Shown here in pieces: positions 35,676 through 44,595 of a DNA stretch of 64,000 bases. The stretch covers positions 62,001 through 126,000 of the forward strand of contig JAJPHR010000108.1 of assembly GCA_021325145.1 (NCBI GenBank), in the 5' to 3' direction. The stretch is from Verrucomicrobiota bacterium. GTDB lineage: Bacteria > Verrucomicrobiota > Verrucomicrobiia > Limisphaerales > Pedosphaeraceae. The number at the start of each line of letters is the position of its first letter. Within the stretch, counting starts at the first letter, position 1. A program made the translations under genes and the position numbers. The notes under the pieces were generated by a model. It was not told the DNA's origin. It did no database searches and saw nothing but the letters and a program-made list of their open reading frames with translations.

Positions 35676-36434
35676 TTACTCGGCGATTTTTTGCCGCTCG
35701 GCTGTTTTCTCGGGAGCAGCCGGCGTGGCCGGGGCAGCGTCGCTCTGCACCATGCCCATTTTCTTTTTATATTCCTGGAAGAGTTGGGCGCCGCGCGCCT
35801 TGCGCATTTCCTGCTCGCGTGAAATGCCCGAGCCCATTTCCTTGGCCAAATCCAGCGTGGCCCGCATCTGTCCCTCGCCACTGGCGGCGGATTGGCGCAA
35901 TTGTTGCATCGATTGCCCCATTTCGCCGCCCATCATGCCCTGCAATTCGGTGATCGAACTCTTCATCATTCCCGCCAGATTCTCCAGCGAGTGCCCGATG
36001 GCCACCTTGGCCTTCACCGACTCGAATTCGCGCTGGAACTTCTGAATCTCGCGCAGGCTTTGGGCAATGATCTGGGTGTTTTGCTGGTAAAGCTGCTCCA
36101 GGCCATCCAACTGGGACTTGTTGTCGTTGTATTCGCCTTCCAGGCCCGCCAACTCCTCGGCGTAATGCGCGCCGTTGGCTTCGTCATTGGCCGCCGCCGC
36201 CGCCTGCAACATTCCTTGCAAGTCCGCGCGCTGGCGTTCCTGGCGTTTGACCTGGTCCTTGAGCAGCGCAATCTGCCCCGCCAATTGGCCATTGGCGTAG
36301 TGCGCCTTGTCCGCTTTCACCTTCGAATCGCGGATGCCGCGTTCGATCACCGCCTGGTTGATCGCGTCGGTTTCGGTGGCCTTCTCGGCGGTAAGGCCGA
36401 GCCAGATGAATAATCTTTTGATTGCGCGAAACAT
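35676..36434 (-). CDS. PspA/IM30-like coiled-coil protein
   Basis: About 252 aa from ATG 36434, the usual PspA length range. It begins MFRAIKRLFIWLGLTAEKAT, with an amphipathic N-terminal helix like the membrane-binding helix of PspA/Vipp1. A long coiled coil follows (ALLKDQVKRQERQRADLQGM, GLEQLYQQNTQIIAQSLREI) and a Met/Gly/Gln-rich region with MMKSSITELQGMMGGEMGQ. Similarity is by architecture more than by conserved motif, so the family call is tentative. It follows the VWA gene by 19 bp. In PSP-type systems such proteins coat and repair stressed membrane. Confidence 0.72.
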   Translation of the reverse strand: MFRAIKRLFIWLGLTAEKATETDAINQAVIERGIRDSKVKADKAHYANGQLAGQIALLKDQVKRQERQRADLQGMLQAAAAANDEANGAHYAEELAGLEGEYNDNKSQLDGLEQLYQQNTQIIAQSLREIQKFQREFESVKAKVAIGHSLENLAGMMKSSITELQGMMGGEMGQSMQQLRQSAASGEGQMRATLDLAKEMGSGISREQEMRKARGAQLFQEYKKKMGMVQSDAAPATPAAPEKTAERQKIAE

Positions 36435-36453
36435 AATGTTTTCGGTTTTGAGT

Positions 36454-37263
36454 TTACTTCGGTTGCACAGCCGCCGGACGCCTCGGCTCCTCATCCTCAA
36501 GCAGGATCTTGCGCTCGAAGATAAATTCCAGTTGCGAGTTCAATTGCTGCTCGTTCGCCGCCGCCAGGACGGTTGCCCCCTGCCGTTTCACCGGCGCGAA
36601 CACCTTCGCATCCACATCAAACGCCACAAAATGGAAGAATACTTCGCCGCCGCCCTGGCTCGTCAATTTCTTTTTGATCCCGGGGATTACGGCTTGCGGC
36701 GCCGGCCCGCTCGTATTCATCCCATCTGTTATAATCACAATATGCTTGTGCGTCAGCGGGGATGCCAGCACGGATTTGCTGGCCACACGAATCGAGTTTC
36801 CCAGCGGCGTCGCGCCGTTCGGCTGCGAGAAATGCCGGACCCAGGCTTTGATCGCTTCCGGGTTGAACGGTCCGTACGGCACCGCTTCCACCGCGGTGGG
36901 GTCCTTGAACACAAACAGGCCCACTTCGATCTTGCGCGGCGCATTGGCCGGAGAATTCGACGCGTATTGGCTAATCCGGTCCACGATCGCGCCCAGGGCC
37001 TTGTTCGCAATGACGTATTTGGGAAGCATTTTGCCTTCACCCGCCGGAACGCTTTCCCGCATGCTGCCGGAGGTGTCGTAAACAATGGCCAAAGCAATGC
37101 CCTCTTCGCTGCCAGAGGCTGCTTGCGCAGCTTGAAAGCCAAGTTCCACCGTCACTGCCACCGCCAGAACTGCGAATAGTCTCGTCACCCTGGTAAAAGT
37201 GTCGCCACCCGGCCCGACCGCCCTCTGATGCTGTGGGTTCATCGTTATCAATAGCGCATTCAT
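36454..37263 (-). CDS. Secreted VWA-domain protein
   Basis: A 269-aa protein with a signal peptide (LFAVLAVAVTVELGFQAAQA, cleavage likely before ASGSEE) and a von Willebrand A domain. The metal-ion-dependent adhesion site is intact: DTSGS (Asp63, Ser65, Ser67), a Thr in NGATPLGNS, and the Asp of IIITDGMN. GGAGG lies 16 nt from ATG 37263; the in-frame ATG at 37242 is possible. It is the first gene of the seven-gene minus-strand cluster and is divergent from the two kinase genes. VWA proteins of this type often bind a partner in a metal-dependent way; the SBP-OmpA fusion is a reasonable candidate. Confidence 0.88.
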   Translation of the reverse strand: MNALLITMNPQHQRAVGPGGDTFTRVTRLFAVLAVAVTVELGFQAAQAASGSEEGIALAIVYDTSGSMRESVPAGEGKMLPKYVIANKALGAIVDRISQYASNSPANAPRKIEVGLFVFKDPTAVEAVPYGPFNPEAIKAWVRHFSQPNGATPLGNSIRVASKSVLASPLTHKHIVIITDGMNTSGPAPQAVIPGIKKKLTSQGGGEVFFHFVAFDVDAKVFAPVKRQGATVLAAANEQQLNSQLEFIFERKILLEDEEPRRPAAVQPK

Positions 37264-37329
37264 GTGTCAAACTTATCCTCCGTCCCGGGCAAGTTTGCAT
37301 TTACAAAACGGGGCTATTATTCCACCCGT

Positions 37330-37402
37330 TGGCTGCTTCGTAGGGTGGATGGCAGGACACCGTGCTGACCAGGACGGCGCGACGCGCCATCCCTGCCTCT
37401 GA
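37330..37402. repeat. Extragenic palindrome, family B
   Basis: GGTGGATGGCAGG on the left and CGACGCGCCATCCCTGCC on the right form an imperfect dyad. Related words occur at 46398-46433 and in the perfect copy at 54480-54554. Confidence 0.45.
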
Positions 37403-37446
37403 AAAACATTGTTTCTATCCGGGACGCGATTACTTTGGTTAGGCGA

Positions 37447-38145
37447 ATGGCAAAGACTTTTGCGGAATTAAATTTTCCCGGGCGTTTGATTGCGGTGGAA
37501 GGCCTCGATGGATCGGGGAAGTCCACCCAGATTTATCTGCTCAAACGGTGGCTGGAACAGCAGGGGCTCAAGGTGTTCTTCAGCGAATGGAACTCTTCTG
37601 ACCTCGTTAAAAGCGCGACCAGCAAGGGCAAAAAACGCGAGCTGTTGACCCCGACGACTTTCAGCCTGATTCACGCCACGGACTTTGCCGACCGGTATGA
37701 ACGCCAGCTCGTCCCGCTGTTGCGGGCGGGCTACCTCGTGCTTTGTGACCGCTATATTTTCACCGCGTTTGCGCGCGACACGGTGCGCGGATGTCCGCCC
37801 GAATGGGTGCGGGGCCTGTATGAGTTCGCGGCGCACCCGGACCTGACGTTTTTTTTCAAGGCGCAACTTGAGGTTTCGCTCCAGCGCATCCTCGACGGCC
37901 GGCCGCAACTAAAATATTTCGAAGCCGGCATGGACATGCGGCTCTCCACCGATCCGTATGAAAGCTTTCGCATCTTCCAGGGCCGGATCCTGGAGCAATA
38001 CCTGGGCATGAGCACGGAGTTCAATTTTTCAGTCATTGACGCCAATCAGCCCATTGAATCGCAGCAATCGCTGGTTCGGGAACTCGTGATGGCGCGGATC
38101 GATCTGGCCTCGTTTGCCGCGCCCAATATAAAGGGGGTAAGATGA
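37447..38145 (+). CDS. Thymidylate kinase-like protein 1
   Basis: P-loop kinase of 232 aa, related to dTMP kinase. P-loop EGLDGSGKSTQ, the DR-motif CDRYIFTAFARDTVRG, and FKAQLEVSLQRILDGRPQLKY in place of the usual LID region. It is divergent from the VWA gene and followed with a 4-bp overlap by a second related gene. Whether it is the cell's main Tmk is unclear: housekeeping tmk is usually linked to holB or alone, and the extended LKYFEAGMDMRLS region, shared with the second copy, suggests a specialised pair. Confidence 0.82.
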   Translation: MAKTFAELNFPGRLIAVEGLDGSGKSTQIYLLKRWLEQQGLKVFFSEWNSSDLVKSATSKGKKRELLTPTTFSLIHATDFADRYERQLVPLLRAGYLVLCDRYIFTAFARDTVRGCPPEWVRGLYEFAAHPDLTFFFKAQLEVSLQRILDGRPQLKYFEAGMDMRLSTDPYESFRIFQGRILEQYLGMSTEFNFSVIDANQPIESQQSLVRELVMARIDLASFAAPNIKGVR

Positions 38146-38909
38146 AAAAGTCCGGCGCAAAACAAAAGAACGGTCTGGCCATCCAGCCGATTGTCGTCCC
38201 TCGCTCCTCGCCCCGGCGTTTCTACGGACATGGCATTCCCAATGTGGATCGGCAGCGTCTCGCGGGAAAACTCGTGGTGGTGGAAGGCGCGGATGGTTCG
38301 GGCCGTTCGACCCAAATCGCGCGGCTGCGGGACTGGCTGGAAGGTTGCGGCCACGCGACGGTTCAAGTGGGCTTGAAGCGCTCGACACTGGTCAGCGAAG
38401 AACTGGACCAGGCGCAGCACGGGAACATTCTGAGCCGGACGACGCTCAGTTTGTTTTACGCGACTGACTTTGCGGACCAACTCGAGAACATCATTCTGCC
38501 AGGGCTGAAGGCCGGTTTCATGGTGCTGGCGGACCGCTATATTTACACGCTGATGGCGCGCGACCTCGCGCGCGGCATGGACGAGGCGTGGTTGAAAAAC
38601 CTTTACGGCATCGCCCTGGTGCCGGATGCGGTTTTCTATCTGAATGTTTCGCCTGAGCAATTGGTGCAACGGAACTTTTCCAAGAACCAGGCGCTCGACT
38701 ACTGGGAGAGCGGGATGGACATGGGATTGTCCCGCGAGATGTTCGACAGCTTTTTGAAATACCAAAGCCTGCTCGCGCGCCAATTCCAGCACCTCCAAGC
38801 CATTTACGGCTTCCACATCATCGACGGAAACCGCTCGCCGGACGAAATCAACGCGGAGCTGAAGCGAAAAGTCGAAGCTGTCCTGACCGGCAAGCCCGAG
38901 CGGAGTTGA
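38142..38909 (+). CDS. Thymidylate kinase-like protein 2 with altered P-loop
   Basis: A 255-aa partner of the preceding kinase. The first 40 residues form an extension absent from copy 1. The P-loop reads EGADGSGRSTQ, with Arg55 in place of the invariant Walker A lysine. The DR-motif LADRYIYTLMARDLARG and the region YWESGMDMGLSREMFDSF parallel copy 1. Loss of the lysine usually abolishes or strongly reduces phosphoryl transfer, so it may be a regulatory subunit of a heterodimer. GGGGG lies 7 bases upstream of the ATG, which overlaps the preceding stop by 4 bp. Confidence 0.8.
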   Translation: MKKSGAKQKNGLAIQPIVVPRSSPRRFYGHGIPNVDRQRLAGKLVVVEGADGSGRSTQIARLRDWLEGCGHATVQVGLKRSTLVSEELDQAQHGNILSRTTLSLFYATDFADQLENIILPGLKAGFMVLADRYIYTLMARDLARGMDEAWLKNLYGIALVPDAVFYLNVSPEQLVQRNFSKNQALDYWESGMDMGLSREMFDSFLKYQSLLARQFQHLQAIYGFHIIDGNRSPDEINAELKRKVEAVLTGKPERS

Positions 38910-38970
38910 AGTGTTCCGGGCACTAGCCTGGATATTTCATGGCTCGTTCAAATTGCCCGCAGCCTGTCAG

Positions 38971-39050
38971 ATAGGGCGCACTTCTGTACGCACTGCGAAC
39001 CTCCGGAGCGGCCGTTTATACGGCGGCGCGCAGAGGACTGCACGCCCTAC
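38971..39050. repeat. REP-like extragenic palindrome, family A (divergent copy)
   Basis: TAGGGCG at the left end and CGCCCTA at the right end are reverse complements; the interior has CCGGAGCGGCCGTTTATACGG. It lies between two convergent genes and might act as a bidirectional terminator. Confidence 0.55.
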
Positions 39051-39075
39051 CCGCGCTGCAACAAAATATACGGCT

Positions 39076-39783
<708 letters not shown>

Positions 39784-39785
39784 AG

Positions 39786-41291
39786 TTATTTTTCGTTTGA
39801 ATTTGCGAGCCAGCCTTTGGCCCGGTTCACTGCTTTCCGCCAGCCGCACTTCAATTCCGACACACTTTTTCCTTTGAGCGAGGGTCGAAAAACCCTGTCG
39901 CGTTGCCACTGTTTCATCAACTCTCCGGTGCTGCGCCAATACCCGACGGCCAGGCCCGCCAAGTAAGCCGCTCCCAAAGCGGTAGTTTCCAGCACCTTCG
40001 GACGCACGACCGGCACGCGAATCATGTCCGCCTGGAACTGCATGAGCGTATCATTCGCGGTCGCGCCGCCATCCACTCGAAGTTCCTTCAGGCGAATTCC
40101 GGAATCCGCTTCCATTGCCTCCAGCACATCCAGAGTTTGAAAAGCGATGGCTTCCAACGCCGCGCGGGCGATATGTCCCGCCGTGGTGCCCCGGGTTATG
40201 CCCAGGATGGTTCCCCGCGCAAACTGGTCCCAATGAGGCGCGCCCATCCCGACAAACGCCGGCACCAAATACACCCCGCCGTTGTTCGGCACGCTCGTCG
40301 CCAATGACTCCACGTCGGCGGATGATCGAATGATGCCAAGCCCGTCGCGCAACCATTGAACCACGGCTCCGGCGATGAAAATGCTGCCTTCCAGCGCATA
40401 CGTCACCTTCCCATCCACTTTCCAGGCAATCGTCGTCAGCAGGTTGTTCTTCGAAGTGATTGGCCGGTTCCCGGTATTCAACACCATGAATCCCCCGGTG
40501 CCGTAGGTATGTTTGACCATTCCGGGTTGCAGGCACATTTGCCCGAACAAAGCCGCTTGCTGGTCGCCGGCAATGCCCGCGATGGGCACTTTTGCGGCCG
40601 GCAAGTTGGCACTGGTTTCCGAGTGGACATCACTCGAGGCCCTTACCTCCGGCAGAACCGCCCGGGGAATGCGAAACAGTTCCAACAACTCTTGATCCCA
40701 ATCCTGCTTGTGAATGTTGTAGAGCAAGGTCCGGCTCGCATTGGTCACATCCGTGATGTGCGCCTTCCCGCCGGTGAGTTTCCACACCAGCCACGCATCC
40801 ACCGTTCCGAAAGCCAGCTTGCCCGCCTCGGCTCTCCGCCGCGCGCCTTTCACGTGATCCAAAATCCATTTCAGCTTCGTCGCTGAGAAATAGGCGTCCA
40901 GCACCAGCCCCGTCTTCCGTTGAATCATCCTGGCCAGGCCGTCCTTCTTCAACTCATCGCAGAACTCCGCCGTGCGCCGATCCTGCCAGACGATTGCGCG
41001 ATAAACCGGCTCCCCGGATTCCCGGTCCCACACAATGGTCGTCTCCCGTTGATTCGTAATGCCCAGCGCCGCTAGGCTTTTGCTGTTGAGTCCGGCATGG
41101 GCCATCGCTTCGGCCATCACTCCCGCCTGGCTGGCCCAAATCTCCGCGGCATCGTGCTCCACCCAGCCCGGCTTCGGATAAAATTGCTTAAACTCCCGCT
41201 GCGCCACGGATTTGATCCTCCCCCTATGGTCGAAAAGAATCGCCCGGGAACTGGTGGTCCCTTGATCAATTGCTAAAATATATTTTGCCAT
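39786..41291 (-). CDS. glpK: Glycerol kinase
   Basis: FGGY-family kinase of 501 aa that phosphorylates glycerol at the sn-3 position. The phosphate-binding start is [19 protein letters not shown]. Other landmarks are [17 protein letters not shown], the glycerol-site [14 protein letters not shown], the central [15 protein letters not shown], the ADP-site [11 protein letters not shown] and [18 protein letters not shown]. Length and motifs are those of the E. coli enzyme (502 aa). It is followed 2 bp later by glpF. No glpD or glpR is present in the window. Confidence 0.96.
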   Translation of the reverse strand: MAKYILAIDQGTTSSRAILFDHRGRIKSVAQREFKQFYPKPGWVEHDAAEIWASQAGVMAEAMAHAGLNSKSLAALGITNQRETTIVWDRESGEPVYRAIVWQDRRTAEFCDELKKDGLARMIQRKTGLVLDAYFSATKLKWILDHVKGARRRAEAGKLAFGTVDAWLVWKLTGGKAHITDVTNASRTLLYNIHKQDWDQELLELFRIPRAVLPEVRASSDVHSETSANLPAAKVPIAGIAGDQQAALFGQMCLQPGMVKHTYGTGGFMVLNTGNRPITSKNNLLTTIAWKVDGKVTYALEGSIFIAGAVVQWLRDGLGIIRSSADVESLATSVPNNGGVYLVPAFVGMGAPHWDQFARGTILGITRGTTAGHIARAALEAIAFQTLDVLEAMEADSGIRLKELRVDGGATANDTLMQFQADMIRVPVVRPKVLETTALGAAYLAGLAVGYWRSTGELMKQWQRDRVFRPSLKGKSVSELKCGWRKAVNRAKGWLANSNEK

Positions 41292-41497
41292 AAATTATGC
41301 GCGTGAGCGAATCGGTCTGCACTACATCTTTCTCGCCAAAACCAGCACGCCATCAGCCGTGCCATTAACCAAAGGTGTTGCTCAAGGTGTATTCGACGAT
41401 GACTGTGCCGTCAAGATTTGCCCAGCCATCCCCCTCTGGCCCCGTCCCATCCGGCCCAAAGGGCGCGCGCTCGGCCATCCCGCCCTGGGCGTTAACC

Positions 41498-42409
41498 TTA
41501 ATTTGATCTGGTCCTACCGGACAAGGTGCCCGTCTTTATCCGTTGAAGCGCATTGCTAGCACACATTTGAACAGTGGGATTAGGATCGCTCAGTAATTTC
41601 GACAGAATAGGAGCTGCATTCGATGCTCGCGAGCCAAACCAACCGATTCCCCAGGCAGCACAGCTCCGCACCTGACTGTTGGTAGAGCCAAGGCATGTAA
41701 GCAAGATCGGGATGACATGCCTTTCATCCTGCCCAATATATCCCAAGGCGCCTATGGCGTTAAGACTAAGCCCATGCGAACTATTAGTGGCTATTGCGAT
41801 AATCGCTTCCGTCGTTCCGGGAACTGCGGCGTGGTAGCTGCCGAGTGAATTCAACGCATTATAGACGCAGAATACATTTGAACTGTCAAGCGCTCGGGTT
41901 AGAACTACCCACCCTTCTGGACCTATGCTGGCTAGCGCGGTACAACCCTGAGCGGAAAGCTTCTCATCGTTTATAGTTCGAGTCAGTGCCGGAATTCCTG
42001 GCTTTGCCATTGGGCCAAGCGCGGCAAGTCCAAGTGCGGCACGCCGCCGCTGATCTGCAATTCGAGGCAAATCAATTCTCCCAGCCGATAAGCGGTGTAG
42101 AATGGCTCCCAGTTCAATCCTCACGCGTCCGTCTTGATTAGTGTTCTCCAGCCATTGAAGCAGGCTGGGAACGGCATTGGTGCCCATTTGCCGGATTGCC
42201 TCAGCCGCCTCAGCGCCTTCGGAGGACATCTGGGCCTGCCACGACCGTCCCGGATCATAATCGCCGACCGGATAAGTACAATCGAGTTGCTCAAGCCATG
42301 AACTTAAGCTCCGCCCCTTATAACTTAATTGCGGTCTCGTAAACACGTACAGACCAGCTACTGCCACGCAAAAAAAACAGATCAGCATAATCCGCATTCG
42401 GCGTTTCAT
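41498..42409 (-). CDS. Membrane-anchored HEAT-repeat protein
   Basis: A 303-aa protein with an N-terminal membrane anchor or signal (RIMLICFFCVAVAGLYVF), then YKGRSLSSWLEQLD, a segment that often precedes HEAT repeats in Verrucomicrobiota proteins. Repeats of paired helices follow: AAEAIRQMGTNAVPSLLQWL, ALGLAALGPMAKPGIPALTR, LNAIGALGYIGQDERHVIPI and CAAWGIGWFGSRASNAAPIL. Such repeats form solenoids for protein contacts. The base composition is lower in GC than its neighbours, so it may have been acquired separately. No functional partner is evident. Confidence 0.78.
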   Translation of the reverse strand: MKRRMRIMLICFFCVAVAGLYVFTRPQLSYKGRSLSSWLEQLDCTYPVGDYDPGRSWQAQMSSEGAEAAEAIRQMGTNAVPSLLQWLENTNQDGRVRIELGAILHRLSAGRIDLPRIADQRRRAALGLAALGPMAKPGIPALTRTINDEKLSAQGCTALASIGPEGWVVLTRALDSSNVFCVYNALNSLGSYHAAVPGTTEAIIAIATNSSHGLSLNAIGALGYIGQDERHVIPILLTCLGSTNSQVRSCAAWGIGWFGSRASNAAPILSKLLSDPNPTVQMCASNALQRIKTGTLSGRTRSN

Positions 42410-42774
42410 CGTGTGCCGTCCTTAGATCGCAGATTAGGACAGTCCATACGTGTTGGGCTTGCGACAACAGTTCCACACATCGCTTATTTCGGTGCCATTA
42501 TAGCAAATGGTTCGCCTGTTTCCAATTGCCCGGCTTGGATCAGGCGCTAATCCGTTTGATGGCTGCCGTCCGTCTCCACTCGCAATTGCAGTGTCAACTT
42601 CATATCCCCGGCGTCTTTACCATGGACAGAGTTGCTGGCGCAAAATCACTCGCTTGGGTGATTGATCCGAAATCGCCCTGCCCTAACATCTGCCCATCAC
42701 CTGGAAGAATTGCGCAGTTGCCGCGCTCGCAAAAAGCCCTCGCGGCCCGCTTGCGCATTGTGTATAGCAGCCGC
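42410..42774. other. 365-bp intergenic region between divergent genes
   Basis: Separates the HEAT-repeat gene (minus) from the secreted DUF4185-like gene (plus), so it should hold two promoters. I see no convincing gene, strong hairpin or recognisable operator. The frame that runs through it into the downstream gene has no ribosome site or signal peptide at its first ATG. Confidence 0.4.
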
Positions 42775-43935
42775 ATGCGCAAAACGGTTGCAGCGGTTAG
42801 TCGGTTGAATCACTTTCGACCGACAATCCCTTTGCTCGCGACCTTCGCCTTGATGGTTACTCCCGGCTTCCTGTGGAGCGCCTCTGTTCCCGCCGGCAAA
42901 CCCGCTGGTGAACTGGACGTCGTGTTCCAGCGCGAATCCGGCTGGACGGGCGCGGACGGAGATTTCTCCGTGCCGCTTTCCAGGGACACCACGCTCTGGC
43001 TGTTCGGCGATACCTGGGTCGGTGAAATCAAGGATGGCCGGCGCACCAACACCACGCTCGTCAACAATTCTGTTGCCTTGCAGCGAATCGGGGAACAACC
43101 GAAGTTCTTTTACGGCAGCAAAACCAATGGCCATCCGGCTGCCTTCGTCACGCCCGCCGACCAGCGCGGATATTTCTGGCCGTTTCATGGCCTGCGCACC
43201 GGCGATGGATTGCACTTGTTTTTGGAGCAGGTTGAGAATGTTCCCGGCCCTGCCGGTGGCGCATTTAATTTTCGCATGGCCGCCACCTGGCATGCGCTCG
43301 TTTCGAACCCCGATGATCCGCCGCCAGCCTGGCGAATTGCCCAGGTAAAACTGCCGTTTGGGGAATTCGGCCCGGACGGAGACATCATGTGGGGAAGCTG
43401 GCTGATGCGGAATGGAGATTTCGTTTACATTTATGGCCTGGACTCGCGCAAGGTTGGCGGCAAGAAGCAGAGCGCGCTGGTTGCCGCCCGGGTCGCGGAA
43501 CAGCACCTGGGTGAATTCAAGGAATGGCGGTTTTATGCGAATGGATCGTGGCAATCAGACCCGCAGAAGCTGTCGCCGCTTTGCGCGGGTTTTCCAACCG
43601 AGTTCTCCATCTCCTATTTGCCCGGAGTCGGAAAATTTGCGGCGGTTTACATGGAGAAGGCCATCTCGGGAAAGATCCAATTGCGGCTGGCGGCCACGCC
43701 CATCGGCCCCTGGGGAGAGCCCAGCCTCATTTATGAATGTCCCGAGCAAAGTTGGCCGGAAAAAGTATTTTGCTACTCGGCCAAGGCACATCCGGAACTG
43801 GCCGGCGCGGCCGATGAGTTGATCGTGACCTACGCGGCGAACTCCTGGGAATTTGCGAATGTGATGCGGGATGCCCGTCTTTATTGGCCGCGCTTCGTGC
43901 GGGTGAAACTGGATGCCTTGAAACAGCGCGAGTGA
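42775..43935 (+). CDS. Secreted DUF4185/DUF5005-like beta-propeller protein
   Basis: A 386-aa exported protein from ATG 42775. The signal segment is TIPLLATFALMVTPGFLWSA, with cleavage likely after SAS. The mature part has GELDVVFQRESGWTGADGDF and DTTLWLFGDTWVGEIKDGRR, then NNSVALQRIG, RGYFWPFHGLRTGDGLHLFL, MWGSWLMRNGDFVYIYGLDS and VTYAANSW. The FGDT-W motif and repeated W-rich blades are typical of DUF4185-type, GH43-like propellers that handle polysaccharides. The catalytic role is unproven. The open frame extends to 42526 but without a signal peptide there. Confidence 0.7.
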   Translation: MRKTVAAVSRLNHFRPTIPLLATFALMVTPGFLWSASVPAGKPAGELDVVFQRESGWTGADGDFSVPLSRDTTLWLFGDTWVGEIKDGRRTNTTLVNNSVALQRIGEQPKFFYGSKTNGHPAAFVTPADQRGYFWPFHGLRTGDGLHLFLEQVENVPGPAGGAFNFRMAATWHALVSNPDDPPPAWRIAQVKLPFGEFGPDGDIMWGSWLMRNGDFVYIYGLDSRKVGGKKQSALVAARVAEQHLGEFKEWRFYANGSWQSDPQKLSPLCAGFPTEFSISYLPGVGKFAAVYMEKAISGKIQLRLAATPIGPWGEPSLIYECPEQSWPEKVFCYSAKAHPELAGAADELIVTYAANSWEFANVMRDARLYWPRFVRVKLDALKQRE

Positions 43936-43944
43936 ACAGGATGC

Positions 43945-44352
43945 TCACTTTTCCGCGAGCAATTCCTTCACGAGCCGGCTGAGTTGCGGGGCCAGGTAGG
44001 GCTTGGCCAGAAATCGATCGGGCTTGACCGCTGAACCCTCGAAAATGTCCTCCGCCACCGTCCCGCTGACCAACATGATTTTCTGACGGGGGTCAAGCTG
44101 GCGGAAAGAATTGATCAATTCCATGCCGTTCATGCTGTGCATGGCGTAATCCGTAATCAACAGGTCGGGCCGCGGATTGGCGGCGGCATACGTTTGCAGC
44201 GCCACCTCCGGGTCGCGGAAAGACGTCACTTGGTAGCCCTGGGGCTCAAGGATCGCCGCCGCCAGTTCCAGAAGCATCGGCTCGTCGTCCACAACGTAAA
44301 TCAAAGCGCCGGAGTTTTTTCCCTGTGATATGCCTGGTTGTGGTTCACTCAT
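43945..44352 (-). CDS. Receiver-domain response regulator
   Basis: A 135-aa stand-alone receiver from ATG 44352. Acidic pocket IYVVDDEPMLLELAA, phosphoacceptor in DLLITDYAMHSMNGMEL, strand-4 IMLVSGTVAED, and the conserved lysine in RFLAKPYLAPQLSRLV. Unlike the receiver at 11138-11515 it keeps the K-P motif. It has no output domain. It is convergent with the secreted propeller gene (9 bp apart) and divergent from the DUF4912 gene. The frame is open to 44550, but the extra residues show no family similarity. Confidence 0.87.
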   Translation of the reverse strand: MSEPQPGISQGKNSGALIYVVDDEPMLLELAAAILEPQGYQVTSFRDPEVALQTYAAANPRPDLLITDYAMHSMNGMELINSFRQLDPRQKIMLVSGTVAEDIFEGSAVKPDRFLAKPYLAPQLSRLVKELLAEK

Positions 44353-44595
44353 GACGCGTCTCGATCGGCTGCCAACCCGGCCATTAATAGCCAAATTTGC
44401 CCGGTTAGCAAGCGGTCTTTGCGCGTCCGTTCGAACCTGGGAGGCGTCACTGGCCAGGCAATAATTCTGCGCTCCGGCCCAAAGATCAAGGCAGTTGCAA
44501 TCTGCGTCAGATTCCGATTGCAGCGTTTCACGTCCGGCCTTAAGGTTCATTTTGTTGGTATTAAACTTGCCCCCTTTTACCCGTGGAAGGCATTT

